Notes: generated by a model from the sequence alone, not told the origin. A stretch of 64,000 bases of DNA from Apostichopus japonicus (GCF_037975245.1 NC_092561.1:18468508-18532507); one strand, 5' to 3'; shown: positions 1-13,912, counted from the stretch's first letter. Made by a program: numbers and translations.

Positions 1-469
1 AAAAACAAATATCGTTATCGCAGTGTATTAGCAGTATAATAATTATTTATAGGAAGTGCGTATCACGTACGATTGCTAGCTTCGCTTCATAACATGCTGT
101 TCGTGCAACAACTTAGGACGACTCATTGAACGAACATTGTCGACGTTGTTGTGCATACAGTTCGTGACATTCCATAGAGTGCGGTTAGGTAGGCAATATG
201 TATTTTATTATGCAGTGGCCAACTGTAGGCTTGTAATTGGCTATAAGCTAAATTTAGCTAATTGCATCTGCCAAACTAAGTAAGTAGTTGAATCAGTAGG
301 CGTGAATGTTACTACGATTACAATCGAGTTAACGGAGCTGACGAGTATTCAAGACCAAAAGAGCACTGACAAAATATCATGCTAAAAAAACGACAGTTTA
401 AAAAAAAAAAATCGACACTGAAAGGGGGGGAGCGGTCGCTCCCCCTGCTCCCCCCTGGCTACGTCCCTG
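1..469 (-). mobile_element. hAT-like MITE, 3' part, cut by window edge
   Basis: The reverse complement of 335-469 and of about 30-85 matches the left part of the complete element at 50,578-51,125, including the terminal word CTGGCTACGTCCCTG at 455-469. About 250 bp between these blocks has no counterpart there. The next 8 bases (470-477, GTGTACGC) would be the target-site duplication. The equivalent sites in units B and C have this word without an insertion. The other terminus lies outside the window. No coding capacity is seen. Confidence 0.7.
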
Positions 470-3400
470 GTGTACGCGGACCTTACAACGTTATTGTGCA
501 AACTGGAGCTACTTTTTATATTGATGGAAAACAGCGGAGTACCATGAGAAGCAGGAATAATCCAATACGAGATGCACATTATAACCTGCGAGAGGATCTG
601 TTCAGAGATGTGGCTTGTCTGTGTTAACAAAAAATAATCTGGCACCTACTTTCTTTCGTATATCACAGTCAATGGAATCGCCTGAGAGAGTCCCATCAAG
701 GACACTTCTGAATACTATACGGATTTAGTTGACTAAATGGCAGGGATACCAGACGTCCGGACTTTCCCGGGCATGTCCTCGTTTTACTGACTTACGTTGG
801 CCTCCGCAGCGGATTTATAATATTGCCTAAAATATCCGGATATTAAACTTCTAACCAAGTCTGCCAAATGTGAACAATTGTGCTGTAGAAAATCTATTTA
901 ACCGTGATATCAATATCATAGGCCTTTAGTGCACTATATCATAATTCGGCAGATATTTATGAAATATATGGTTAATGCTGGCAGCCCCTTTTAGTATTAG
1001 CTTATTGACAGTGTTGGCACGCAAAAATTTCAGAAAAATGCACAAGGACATGGAAAGCGGCAAATTTGTTGCATAGCCTAGAGCACAAAAATAATGAACT
1101 TTAAATTACCATGAATTTCTACAAATGGTATTCCATCAAATTGCGTTTCTTGTGGGACTAAATTGCTATAGGACATATTTTTCTTGCATAGCAAACTAAA
1201 TAAGCTTTTGGATCATGACATTTTGTTTCAAGCAAGGCGCAGGAACATCTGTATAAGGCTACACATATGGCGCCATTTAAATGCTTGTAGACAACCTTCG
1301 AAAACAAATATTCAGAGGGTCCCTTTGAGCAGCTGCCCCCCTGAGATTTCCACCTCCTGAATGAATCAAGGCCCACGACAGTGTGAACGCCTGGACAGTA
1401 TGAGCTATTTCAGTTAGCTTTAACGAAATGTTTATATCATTCATTGGTCAGTAGTGTCCAACCTCAAGAATCTAGACACGTATTGTAGGAATGGCGTTAA
1501 AAAAAAAGAAAAAGAACACAAGGTATTTTTTTAAGAAAGTTCACACAAGAAAAAAAATGGGCATGAAAAAACAATTAAACCCCAGTCCCTGTAGAAGGTG
1601 ATGGTGTAATCATCGTTACGAGTGTATCACGATTCCCCTACTAAGGGAACATAATGCTACACAAACAAATCAAATCAAAAGACCGCTCATCGCGTATATT
1701 CACGATCGCAGATGCGATGACCTTGCTTTTGTTTTGGTTTTTACAAGTTTTTGTTAGAATAAATGAAGAGAGCTCCTAAGATTTAACCTGAGTGAACAGT
1801 GTAGCAGTCTAATGTGAAACTAACTGTTCATAAATATATGTATTACGTCTATATGTTTTATTTAGGCTTATCAGTTTTATTTGTTAGTCCCTTTATCAAT
1901 GCCGCAATGCTTTAACTAAGAATATTGAGGCACACTGTCCCCCACACAATTTTACCCGGAATTTATCCCAAATAAAATGCATCCCAGACCGCTCTTGTTA
2001 GGTTGTTTTTTTGTTTGCGTTTTTTTTCTTTTTACTTTTATGTTTTACTTTAAAAATATACATTTTACTTTTTAATGTATAATAATGTGCCCCTTAGACG
2101 TCAGGTTAAATAGTTTTCGTATGCTTCGAAGATTCCTTCGTAAATTCATCTTCGTCATTTGAAGGTTTTTTTTCTTACTTTTTGGTATAACTTTGTAATT
2201 ATATATTAATAGTTTCTATTAATTATGTAGAAAAGATAAGAATTCCTCAAACTTGGAAATTGTTCTTATATGTTCCTATTTTAATTTCAATATCATTAGG
2301 AGATCAAAGAAAATGCGAAATCTATCATGAAGAAATAAATAAAGTAAGAAATAGGTACTGTGTCAGATAAGGACGTTACAGCCACCCGATGGTCAAAACC
2401 AGATCCGAATACCCTGTGAGCACATTGGGGTTATAGACGTAAATTTATTAACTAGTTCAAAGCATCTTAAGTGTCTATTTGCTTCACAATTTTTATTCAT
2501 TTATTTTCATCACTGGTATTAAGTATATCTAAACGGGAGTATAGCTAAGGTTATATATGTAAAAAATATTAATAAATACATATTAGCGTCAAGATGCAAA
2601 AATAAGATTCATACATGGTTAAAAACTTTACATTACCAGAAAACGAAAGTAAAAAACTAGCGTTAATGTGCTTCCCTTTGAATTTAAAAATGATAGTATG
2701 TTATAGTTTAGCAAGATATTAGGATTTTGTATTTTTGTGGAGGGGGGTGGAGGGGGGGGGCTTTAACTAAAAGACCTTTTAATGCATGATACAGCGGGTG
2801 GTTTTCATCATTAATTCAATTACTGTCACATACTTATGAAGTAGTATGACGACTTCATGTAGTTATACAAAATCTAATATTTATATATGTATAAGTATGC
2901 CTATGCCACTAATTTTGTTTTGCTCAGACTAAAATATATCTCACCGACACGTCGCATGCTAGTCAGTTATGTTGGTGTTTCGTCGTTCCAAAGACGTATT
3001 GAAGAGACACAAACCTTGTGTGATATCGAAAAGAAAATTGAACCATTAGGTTAATATTAATTCACATGGTTAAAATGTGCATGGTAGTCCGTGTCGAATT
3101 TATGTTCATCTGGCTTTTGATTGGCTCGTCTTTATATTTTCTACTAAAATGTTCAAAGTGCACTCGGCCGTTCTGTCTTACTAATTCGTAATGTTTGCAA
3201 ATTAGCTTGTTTTGACTGACCGTAGTGAAGAAGATCTCATAGTCGATATCAACGCGATCAGGATTGTGAGAGCAAGAAATTGATTGATACAAAAGAAAAA
3301 AATGACTTAACTTTTCCCGCTGGTTTATTCGTGTGATATTTATAATCGCAAATTTAATTTAATTATTGTTATAAACTTTACTGCCTTTTATTAGAAAGAA

Positions 3401-5204
3401 ATTGTTCCTGATGTCAATCAAACCAACAATTTCAACTTTTGGCCAACTGAGATTTCATACGTAGGATAGACACAATTACTCTTAGTTGTCAGTACCTGTT
3501 CGCAGAAGTTCCGAGACAAATATTTTGTCTGTTAAAAGATGCATTGAGATTCATTCAACACTTGTTCTTGGCTTGACAATCTCTAAAAATAATACATATG
3601 CGTACACATTTTACAGTGCAAATATTTAAATGTTGTAGGGAAGTCTCTCATTCTTTTGATCAAATCAAAAAAAGTATCCTTTAATGGTTGTTGAAAACAT
3701 TTTCAAGTTCTATAAATACATGGAGTTATCTTTATTGCGTAATATAGATGTTGAGCAGGCTTCTTTAATAGTCCTCGAGGTAAGGAACGGTATCATCTGT
3801 GCATCTCTATCACTTGACGCAATGCTCTTAATAACCACAAGATACTGAGGAAACAATTATCCTGCCCTGTAATCAAGTATCCGGCACGTAAATGCCATGA
3901 TAATGATAGCAAAATCGCTTCAATGTCTAAGACAAGGCTTACCATGCGTATGCTCCATTCTGCAGCGATTGTTGCATCAGAAAATAGTCTTTATGTTTTA
4001 ATGATTTATTGTAACTTTTTTTCTCATACTTTGGAACAATTTCCATTTCAAAGTTCTTAATTTACAACGGTGAAAATAAATAATTACTCCATCAACTACA
4101 CCGCATTTCAGCTTGGCATATAACGTGGATTACTCTTTACCATGGTATACAGTAACTTTAACAGCAAGGAAATCAACTATAAGAACGATTTCAGTTTGCA
4201 CATAGCATTTGCTATCTTTACTTGTATGATTAATGCACTTATATTTCTTTCATTCACTCAAACAAGGAACACAAAACCGGATACCACAAAAAAATAATAT
4301 AATAATCTATGAATATTGTTAGTATATGGAGTAAACAAACATGTGAAGATTAATTGACAAAATTTAATTTAAATTAACGCTGTTAATGTGAATCTGCTAT
4401 TTTTGGTTCAAAATTGTTACTGAATCGAAAGCAATTTACGTACTATATACATCTTTTATAAATGGAATCAACTTCCTCTCCCGTTCACACTTTGGAACTA
4501 AAAGAAGTTAAAAATACACCAACACCAACACATAATGACTTCAGTCGGAAACCATACACCATTGCATTAATTACAAGAGAAGTCTCTAATTCTCTAAAAT
4601 TCTTATGAAATTGAATTTAGGGAAAGAATAACACTATTTGTTGTACAACTATTAAGTCGTAGTAAATAGGAAGCAATTTTTTCCATTTGTTATCAGTTAT
4701 TACGTAAACTGACAGATGATTAACTTAAAAGTTACCTTTAAGTTTATACTAAATAATGCTTTTATGAGACTGTCACCAATATGAAATATTAAAATATACT
4801 AATATATAAATCTAATATCATTAAGACAAAAGAATAGTGAGAACATATCCTGCACTAGGCTAAATTATGTCATTAGCAGATTTGTGTTGAAGGTATCATT
4901 CGTCTCAGAAATGTCAAAAATTTTCTAAATGATTATTCTGAAGAGCAAAACAGGCACGCTTAACTGCACTTCAATTAATGTGTTACCCAAAAACAAAGCA
5001 GTATTACTCATTCTAACCCGGATAAAAGGAAACATGTAATACATTTCAACTGGTTCACCTATACTAACGACCAAATTAACTTCGAGAAATGTTGCCATCT
5101 TTCCCATCATGTTCCCCCAGAGTGTAAACGACATACACTGGAGCAGATCTCTGTGTTATTGATTTTCTCATCCCAACTATATTTTAAATAACAATTGACT
5201 TATG

Positions 5205-5210
5205 TTTATT
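5205..5210 (-). terminator. Polyadenylation signal for OAS-like copy A
   Basis: TTTATT on the plus strand reads AATAAA on the gene strand, about 130 bases past the stop codon. The same hexamer at the same relative place follows copy B (13,913-13,918), which supports it being used. Confidence 0.55.
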
Positions 5211-5340
5211 GTTCTATTACCAAATAACATCGAAGATTTGTCAAACCCAAAGCAAACAGTTCTTTTCACGAGTTTTACTTCATATTAAGCTCAAAAACCT
5301 GAACAATGTATGGTCACACATATCCTGGTTATTACAATCA

Positions 5341-6690
5341 TCAAAAGTTGAAGCCGACGTCAAGTATCTTCGGTATTCCCTTTTCATCAGTAAAAGGAAT
5401 CTCTAATTTTGCATCTCTATTTGATAGAGAGCCACCTGGACCCCAGCTAGCGCCAGGAGCAATCATTTGCTGGACGTCTGTCTGGACCTTTTGCGCAACA
5501 TTTGGGATTCCCTTCTTCTTAGAACCAGCTACGGCTACTTCTGAGAAAGAAAACAAAAAGTTTTCAATAATCTCTCGATCGGATTCTTCCATGCTTTTCT
5601 TGGTTACCGTCTTTGGCATCATCAAATTACCTCCATCTCTCACAGAAACGTAGAAATTCTTAGGTTGGCTACGCCTCCGCATATTAAACGGCAATTGCAT
5701 CCATTCAGGTTGCGGCTTAAACAAGCTTAGAAGATCCACGGTTTCTCCACGTAGTGCTCTGCATTCAGCTTCCTCTAGACGATTCATTGAGACTCGAGCA
5801 AACTTGGCCATTTCCACCATAAACGGTTTATTCTTTCGTTGGAGGATGTTGTTGTAAGGGTTTGTTGGGTCCAAAAGTAGGGGACGTGAGTTTTTTATCT
5901 TTGGTTCAACATCACCTATCTTGTAGTTCTCGGTCCAGTAAATAGCCATCTCTTCAGGATTTGACACTATCGTCAGAAACCGTCGGAATGCCTTCAGGGT
6001 ATTTTCCCTTCCTGTGCTTTGCTCCCTCTCAGTTGATCGAATGGCTATATACTCCATGATACTGGAACGTCCTGAATGGAAGCCTTCAACGCAAACCGTC
6101 TTGCTCCAAAACTTGGCCAATCTTGAAAGAGTGCTACAATGAAATAATTGGTTTTTGCGTTTCACAAATGCAACAGCGGTTTCCGTGAGGGCAGTGCTTT
6201 GGTTGTTTCCCTCGTCAAAAGGATTTGATGAATTCAGGATGTAAGCTAACGTCATTTCATATTGTACGTCTTGTGGACTTCTTCCTTGACTCAACCCGCT
6301 TCTAGGAACTCTGTTCGTTGCGGGAAGCAAGTCTATGTTCAAAGTTCCTTCGGCCACGAAGAATAGATGGGTTCCATCCAGTGTGCAGTTGGTATAAGAG
6401 TCGGAAAGCTCGATGTGCTCCTCCAGATCACTCACAAAATCATCGAAAGGATACTCACAGTCGTTCAAGAAAACGACCAAGTCCAAATCCATCATGATGC
6501 GAAGGGAGCTTTTCTTTGAATAGCTTCCAAAAGGGACAATTCTGTTAATGAAGCGTTTCCATTTGAATCTGTCGCTATGGAGATGACGGCTGAGTCGATC
6601 GATGATGCGTCCCACTTCATTTACAAGGGACTGGGTCGGTGCTAAGTTGTCGGCAAACTCTTTCAGAGCTGAGCAAAGGTCGGACGACAT
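5341..6690 (-). CDS. OAS-like nucleotidyltransferase, copy A
   Basis: Predicted 449-aa protein of the 2'-5'-oligoadenylate synthetase / template-independent nucleotidyltransferase fold. The active-site hallmark is visible: G55-S56 followed by the D68-x-D70 pair in MDLDLVVFL, and a third acidic residue, D120, in NIDLLPA. The helix RLAKFWSKT (190-198) and the segment LLLDPTNPYNN (271-281) match conserved OAS regions. OAS enzymes make 2'-5' oligoadenylates from ATP, in vertebrates when activated by double-stranded RNA; RNA activation here is not shown. The reading frame is uninterrupted and has no intron. The ATG chosen is the first in frame and is conserved in copy B. Residues from about 365 form a C-terminal extension I cannot assign, with the words APGASWGPGG (411-420) and EIPFTDEKGIP (430-440). 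A paralogue lies 8.7 kb away in the same orientation. Confidence 0.88.
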   Translation of the reverse strand: MSSDLCSALKEFADNLAPTQSLVNEVGRIIDRLSRHLHSDRFKWKRFINRIVPFGSYSKKSSLRIMMDLDLVVFLNDCEYPFDDFVSDLEEHIELSDSYTNCTLDGTHLFFVAEGTLNIDLLPATNRVPRSGLSQGRSPQDVQYEMTLAYILNSSNPFDEGNNQSTALTETAVAFVKRKNQLFHCSTLSRLAKFWSKTVCVEGFHSGRSSIMEYIAIRSTEREQSTGRENTLKAFRRFLTIVSNPEEMAIYWTENYKIGDVEPKIKNSRPLLLDPTNPYNNILQRKNKPFMVEMAKFARVSMNRLEEAECRALRGETVDLLSLFKPQPEWMQLPFNMRRRSQPKNFYVSVRDGGNLMMPKTVTKKSMEESDREIIENFLFSFSEVAVAGSKKKGIPNVAQKVQTDVQQMIAPGASWGPGGSLSNRDAKLEIPFTDEKGIPKILDVGFNF

Positions 6691-7087
6691 TGTAACAATT
6701 GTTTAGTGGGCCAATTAACTGGTTCGTCGGGAATATAGACTACAAACAAGGTAGGAAAAGATACAAAAGTGTTGCATCCGATTATTTTACTTAAAAAAAT
6801 AGACTTCCAGCATAAACAGCATCAATCAAGTTCTGACAGATGTTTGTACAACTACACGATGTTTATACAACTACCGTTAAGTTCATGAGTCGCAGTAAGT
6901 TTTTTATTTTATTTTTATTTTAATATTCGAAACAACCTATCGAATTGCATCTAAATCAAAGCTTGTCAAATATATATTCTTCATTACTCAGATAAGAACT
7001 CATACATTATGTAGAGTAGAACCTACCTTTATAGTGACAAATCCACATTTACTCAAGCTTCCAAAGCTTCAAAAGAATCGAAACTAT

Positions 7088-7935
7088 ATGAATTGTTCAA
7101 ATCGTGATACTTGTCTTGTGCTTGGCTGGAAACATTGGCTGCAATGAAACATCTGAGAGCAAAATGCCAGTTTATAAGTCAGATAAGCTATTATTAGATT
7201 ACATAGAATATCCCTGTGATTGCGAAATTATTATTCAAACAGTTGTTTGACCTTCGACCGTCTTGGAGTATTTGTTTATCATAGAAAGAGAAGTAATATT
7301 GAACTTCAATTTTTATGGTGTTTATATATTTATTAAGTACTGTAACAGATAAAACAACAAAGGTAGCAGAACGTGTAAAAGACAAATAGAGAGAAAATAC
7401 ATCAAAAATAAAAGTAAGAGAATACAAAAAAGTTATTATATGAATTGATTCAAATCGTGACTTGTCTTGTACTTGGCTGGAAACATTGGCTGCAATGTAA
7501 CATCTTAGTGCAGAATACAACTAAGTCTTCAGATAAAGTATTATTAGAATACATGGAATATCCCTATGATTACGATATTATTATTGAAACAAATGTTGAC
7601 CTTCGACCGTCTTGTTTGTTTCTTTATCATAAAAAGAGAAGTAATATTGAACCTCAATTTCTATGGTGTTTATATATTTATTAGGTACTTTAACAGATAA
7701 AACAACAAAGGTAGCAGAACGTGTAAAAGACAAATAGATTGAAGATACATCAAAGATAAAAGTGAGAGAATACAAAACAGTTACTATATGAATTGATTAA
7801 AATCAAAACATTGGCTGCAATGCAACATCTGAGTGCAGGATACAACTAAGTCAGATAAAGTATTATTAGAATACATGGAATATCCCTGTGATTGCGCAAT
7901 TATTATTGAAACAGATGTTTGAACTTTTAACAATT
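7088..7935. repeat. About 350-bp tandem repeats, 2.5 copies, unit A
   Basis: Copies begin near 7,088, 7,441 and 7,786. Each contains the words ACTTGTCTTG, GGCTGGAAACATTGG (or a partial form), GGAATATCCCTRTGATT and CAGATAAAACAAC in order. The third copy is shortened and runs into the AT-rich flank of the GAT microsatellite. No conserved protein is encoded. Confidence 0.8.
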
Positions 7936-8034
7936 AAGGCAACAGATAAATAAAAAAGATATATAGACAGAAGATACATAACAAATAAAAGTAAGAGAAT
8001 AAAAAAAAACAGTGCATAGACAATAATTATACCG

Positions 8035-8480
<446 letters not shown>

Positions 8481-8617
8481 GACGCTTAATCGACCACGAA
8501 TGTGGGAAAAAATCACGGAGATTGACTCCCAGTTCATTATTGTAACTCAAATTTGATTTTTTTTTTTAAATTAAAATTCAATTCAGATGGGAAAACCGTC
8601 GATTGCTAATTGATAAA

Positions 8618-8815
8618 AAATAAATAAAAATACACCTGACTATGACTTGTTCGGGGATCGAACCCTGAAGTTCCCGAACCTCCCGATTGTTAAGCCTCAC
8701 CGCTTGCACATACCACCGCCTTTATCTACTCAACCACATCACTTATTTAACTAAATATAAATAACTAATAACTAAATTTATCCATTTATTATCATTTATC
8801 CATATTCCATTTAAT
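8618..8815 (-). mobile_element. tRNA-like SINE-type insertion in unit A
   Basis: On the minus strand the segment contains a good B-box-like word, GGTTCGATCCC (around 8,652-8,662), and upstream an A-box-like GTGCAAGCGGTGAGG. The arrangement is that of a tRNA-derived SINE head. The interval is missing from the matching place in unit B (near 16,970), so it inserted after the duplication or was lost from B. Exact ends are uncertain because of the AT-rich flanks. Confidence 0.5.
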
Positions 8816-8879
8816 TTATTTACTGATCGTGTTCCACTAACCGGGTTTTGCTAGCAAGATATTTCTTAACGTATATATT

Positions 8880-9325
8880 TGTTTAAACCGGAACTACTGT
8901 ACTCTTCATGTGCTTGATGTATTCAGGCAGAGCATTCCAGTGTTTAATTGCGGCGAATAAAAAACTTTACGATCGGCCTGTCCTTTTATTCCGGGAACAA
9001 GAAACATGTATGGGTTACCTAGCTTGGTACTGTGTCTGTGAACGCCACTCAATTGGTAAAAATTTGAATTCAGATACGGGGACGAGTGTCATGAACAATA
9101 AATTGGTATTATGAATCGATTCGTCCAGTTCCTCCGTCCTGCCCAATGTGTGTACGCGGACCTTACAACCTTATTGTGCAAACTGGAGCTACTTTTTATA
9201 TTGATGGAAAACAGCGGAGTACCATGAGAAGCAGGAATAATCCAATAAGAGATGCACATTATATCCTGCGAGAGGATCTGTTCAGAGATGTGGCTTGTTT
9301 GTGTTAACAAAAAATAATCTGGCAC
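8880..9325 (-). pseudogene. LINE reverse-transcriptase C-terminal relic at A/B junction
   Basis: Minus-strand translation in broken frames gives HNKVVR (thumb region) and, further on, words like FLVPGIKGQADRKVF, NALPEYIKHMK and LRNILLAKPG. This is the usual order at the end of CR1/L2-type non-LTR retrotransposon polymerases (QNKxVRxIL, then FxVPRxKGxxxxxFxYxAxxxWNxLP). It is disrupted by frameshifts and stops. A sister copy is at 17,030-17,440, and the left part of a third is at 471-645. Confidence 0.65.
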
Positions 9326-12300
9326 CTACTTTCTTTCGTATATCACAGTCAATGGAATCGCCTGACAGAGTCCCATCAAGGACACTTCTGAATACTTCAC
9401 GGATTTAGTTGACTAAATGGCAGGGATACCAGACGTCCGGACTTTCCCGGGCATGTCCTCGTTTAACTGACTTACGTTGGCCTCCGCAGCGGATTTATAA
9501 TATTGCCTAAAATATCCGGATATTAAACTTCTAACCAAGTCTGCCAAATGTGAACAATTGTGCTGTAGAAAATCTATTTAACCGTGATATCAATATCATA
9601 GGCCTTTAGTGCACTATATCATAATTCGGCAGATATTTATGAAATATATGGTTAATGCTGGCAGCCCCTTTTAGTATTAGCTTATTGACAGTATTGGCAC
9701 GCAAAAATTTCAGAAAAATGCACAAGGACATGGAAAGCGGTAAAATGTTGCATAGCCTAGAGCACAAAAATAATGAACTTTAAATTACCATGAATTTCTA
9801 CAAATGGTATTCCATCAAATTGCGTTTCTTGTGGGACTAAATTGCTATAGGACATATTTTTCTTGCATAGCAAACTACATAAGCTTTTGGATCATGACAT
9901 TTTGTTTCAAGCAAGGCGCAGGAACATCTGTATAAGGCTACACATATGGCGCCATTTAAATGCTTGTAGACAACCTTCGAAAACAAATATTCAGAGGGTC
10001 CCTTTGAGCAGCTGCCCCCCTGAGATTTCCACTTCCTGAATGAATCAAGGCCCACGACAGTGTGAACGCCTGGACAGTATGGGCTATTTCAGTTAGCTTT
10101 AACGAAATGTTTATATCATGTCGTCTGATTTCATTGGTCAGTAGTGTCCAACCTCAAGAATCTAGACACGTATTGTAGGAATGGCGTTAAAAAAAAGAAC
10201 ACAAGGTATTTTTTTAAGAAAGTTCACACAAGAAAAAACATGGGCATGAAAAAACAATTAAACCCCAGTCCCTGTAGAAGGTGATGGTGTAATCATCGTT
10301 ACGAGTGTATCACGATTCCCCTTCTAAGGGAACATAATGCTACACAAACAAATCAAATCAAAAGACCGCTCATCGCGTATATTCACGATCGCAGATGCGA
10401 TGAACTTGCTTTTGTTTTGGTTTTTACAAGTTTTTGTTAGAATAAATGAAGAGAGCTCCTAAGATTTAACCTGAGTGAACAGTGTAGCAGTCTAATGTGA
10501 AACTCACTGTTCATAAATATATGTATTACGTCTATATGTTTTATTTAGGCTTATCAGTTTTATTTGTTAGCCCCTTTATCAATGCCGCAATGCTTTAACT
10601 AAGAATATTGAGGCACACTGTCCCCCACACAATTTTACCCGGAAATTACCCCAAATAAAATGCATCCCAGACCACCCTTGTTAGGTTTTTGTTTTGTTTT
10701 TGTTTTCGTTTTTTTTTGTTTTTTACTTTTATGTTTTGCTTTAAAAATATACATTTTACATTTTAATGTATAATAATGTGCCCCTTAGACGTCAGGTTAA
10801 GTAGTTTTCGTATGCTTCGAAGATTCCTTCGTAAATTCATTTTCGTCATTGGAAGGTTTTTTTTTCTTACTTTTTGGTATAACTTTGTAATTATATATTA
10901 ATAGTTTCTATTAATTATGTAGAAAAGATAAGAATTCCTCAAACTTGGAAATTAAACTTATATGTTCCTATTTTAATTTCAATATCATTAGGAGATCAAA
11001 GAAAAGGCGAAATCTATCATAAATAAATAAACTAAGAAATGGGTAATGTGTCATATAAGGACGTTACAGCCCACCCGAAGGTCAGACCAGATCAGAATAC
11101 ACGGCGAGCATATTGGGGTTATATACGTAAATTTATTAACTCGTTCAAAGCATCTTTAGTGTCCTTTTGCTTCACAGTTTTATTCATTTCATTTCAGTTT
11201 TCATCACTGGTATTAAGTATTTCTAAACGGTAGTATAGCTAAGGTTAAAATGTCAACATTATTAATAAATAAATATGAGCGTAAAGATGTAAAAAAAAGA
11301 TTCATACATGGTTAAAAACTTTACATTACCAGAAAACGAAAGTCAAAAACTAGCGTTAATGTGCTTCCCTTTGAATTTAAAAAAGATTGTATGTTATAGT
11401 TTAGCAAGATTTTAGGATTTTTTATTTTTTTTGGGGGGGGGGGAAGGGGGGGGCTTTAACTAAAAAGACCCTTTAATGCATGATACAGCGGGTGGTTTTC
11501 ATCATTAATTACTGTCACATACTTATGAAGTAGTATGACGACTTCATGTAGTTATACAGAATTTAATATGTAAATATGTATAAGTATGCCTAAGACAATT
11601 ATTTCGTTTTGCTCAGACTAAAATATATCTCACCGACACGTCGCATGCTAGTCAGTTATGTTGGTGTTACGTCGTTCCAAAGAAGTATTGTAGAGACAAA
11701 AACCTTGTGTGATATCGAAAAGAAAATTGAACCATTAGGTTTATATTAATTCACATGGTTATAACGTGCAGGGTAGTCCGTGTCGAATTTATGTTCATCT
11801 GGCTTTTGATTGGCTCGTCTTTATTTTTTCTAACAAAACTTTCAAAGTGCACTCGGCCGTTCTATCTTACTAATTCGTAATGTTTGCAAATTGGTTTGTT
11901 TTGACTGACCGTAATAAAGAAGATCTCGTAGTCGATATCAACGCGATCAGGATTTTGAGAGCAAGAAAATGATTGATACAAAAGAAAAAACTGACTTAAC
12001 TTTTCCCGCTGGTTTATTCGTGTGATATTTATAATCGCAAATTTGATTTAATTATTGTTATAAACTTTACTGCCTTTTATTAGAAAGAAATTGTTCCTGA
12101 TGTCAATCAAACCAACAATTTCAACTTTTGGCCAACTGAGATTGCATACGTAGGATAGACACAATTACTCTTAATTATCAGTACCTGTTCGCAGAAGTTC
12201 CGAGACAAATATTTTGTCTGTTAAAAGATGCATTGAGATTCATTCAACACTTGTTCTTGGCTTGACAATCTCTAAAAATGTATACATTCGCGTACAAATT

Positions 12301-13912
12301 TCACAGTGCAAATGTTTTAAATTTTGTAGGGAACTCTCTCATTTTTTGGATCAAAAGAAAACATGATCCATTAATGATTATTGAACACACTTTCAAGCTC
12401 CATAAATACATGGAATAATCTTTATTGCGTAATATAGATGTTCAGCAGACTTATTTTAATAGTCCTCGGGGTAAGGAACGGTATCATCTGTGCATCCATA
12501 TCACTTGGCGCAATGCTCTTAATAACCACAAGATACTGACGGCAACAATTATCCTGCCCTGTGATCAAGTACCCGGCACGTAAATGCCATGATAATGATA
12601 GTGAAATCGCTTCAATGTCTAAGACAAGGCTTACCATGCGTATGCTCCATTCTGCAGCGATTGTTGCACCAGAAAATAACCTTTATGTTTTAATGAATTA
12701 TTGTAACTTTTTTCTCATACTTTGGAACAATTTCCCTTTCAAAGTTCTTAATTTACAACGGTGAATATAAATAATTACTCCATCAACTATACCGTATTTC
12801 AGCTTGGCATATAATGTGGATTACTCTTTACCATGGTATACAGTAACTTATAACAGCAAGGAAATCAACTTTAAGAACGATTTTAGTTTGCAGATAGCAT
12901 TTGCTATCTTTACTTGTATGATTAATGCACTTATATTCATTTCATTCACGCAAACAAAGAACACAAAACCGGATACCGAAAAACAATAATAATAATGATA
13001 ATAATAATAATCTATGACTATTGTTAGTATATAGAGAAAACAAACATGTGAAGATTAATTGACAAAATTAAATTAAAATTAACGCTGTTAAATGCGAAAT
13101 TGCTATTTTCGGTTCAAAATCGTATGAGCTAATCGAAAACAATCTACGTTTTACATCTTCTATAAATGGAATAAACTTCCTCGCCCGTTCACACTTTGGA
13201 ACTAAAGCTTTTAAAATTACACCAACACTTTTTGAAGGATAATGACTTCAGTCGGAAACCACACACCATTGCATTAATTACAAGAGAATACTCTAATTTC
13301 CCAAAATTCGAATTAAATTGAATTTAGGGATATAATAACACTATATGGTGTACAACTATTTAGACGTAGTAAATAGAAAGCCATTTTTTCAATTTTTTTT
13401 CAGTTATTACTTAAACTTAAAGATGATTAATTTAAAACTTATCTTAGGGTAAATACTAAATAATGCTTTTATGAGACTGTCGCCAATATGAAATCTTAAT
13501 ATATACTGAGCTATAACTAATATCATTAAGACAAAAGAACAGTTAAAGAACTTGGCCTGCACTAGGCTAAATTATGTCATTAGCAGATTTGTGTTGAAGG
13601 TATCGTTCGTCTCAGAAATGTCAACAATTTTCTAAATGATTATTCTGAAGAGCAAAACAGGCACGCTTAACTGCACTTCAATTAATTTGTTACCCAAAAA
13701 CAAAGCAGTATTACTCATTCTAACCGGGATAAAAGGAAACATTTAATACATTTCAACTGGTTCACCTATACTAACGACTAAATTAACTTCGAGAAATGTT
13801 GCCATCTTTCCCCATCATGTTCCCCCAGAGTGTAAACGACATACACTGGAGCAGATCTCTGTGTTATTGATTTTCTCATCCCAACTATATTTTAAATAAC
13901 AATTGACTTATG

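Noticed and set aside
5306-5653. Plus-strand open frame opposite the OAS-like gene (and its twin at 14,014-14,394)
   Set aside because: Antisense shadow of the conserved OAS coding sequence, with no recognisable product.
8641-8720. Possible functional tRNA gene on the minus strand
   Set aside because: Box-like words are present, but I could not fold a full cloverleaf with matching acceptor stem. A SINE-type relic is more likely.
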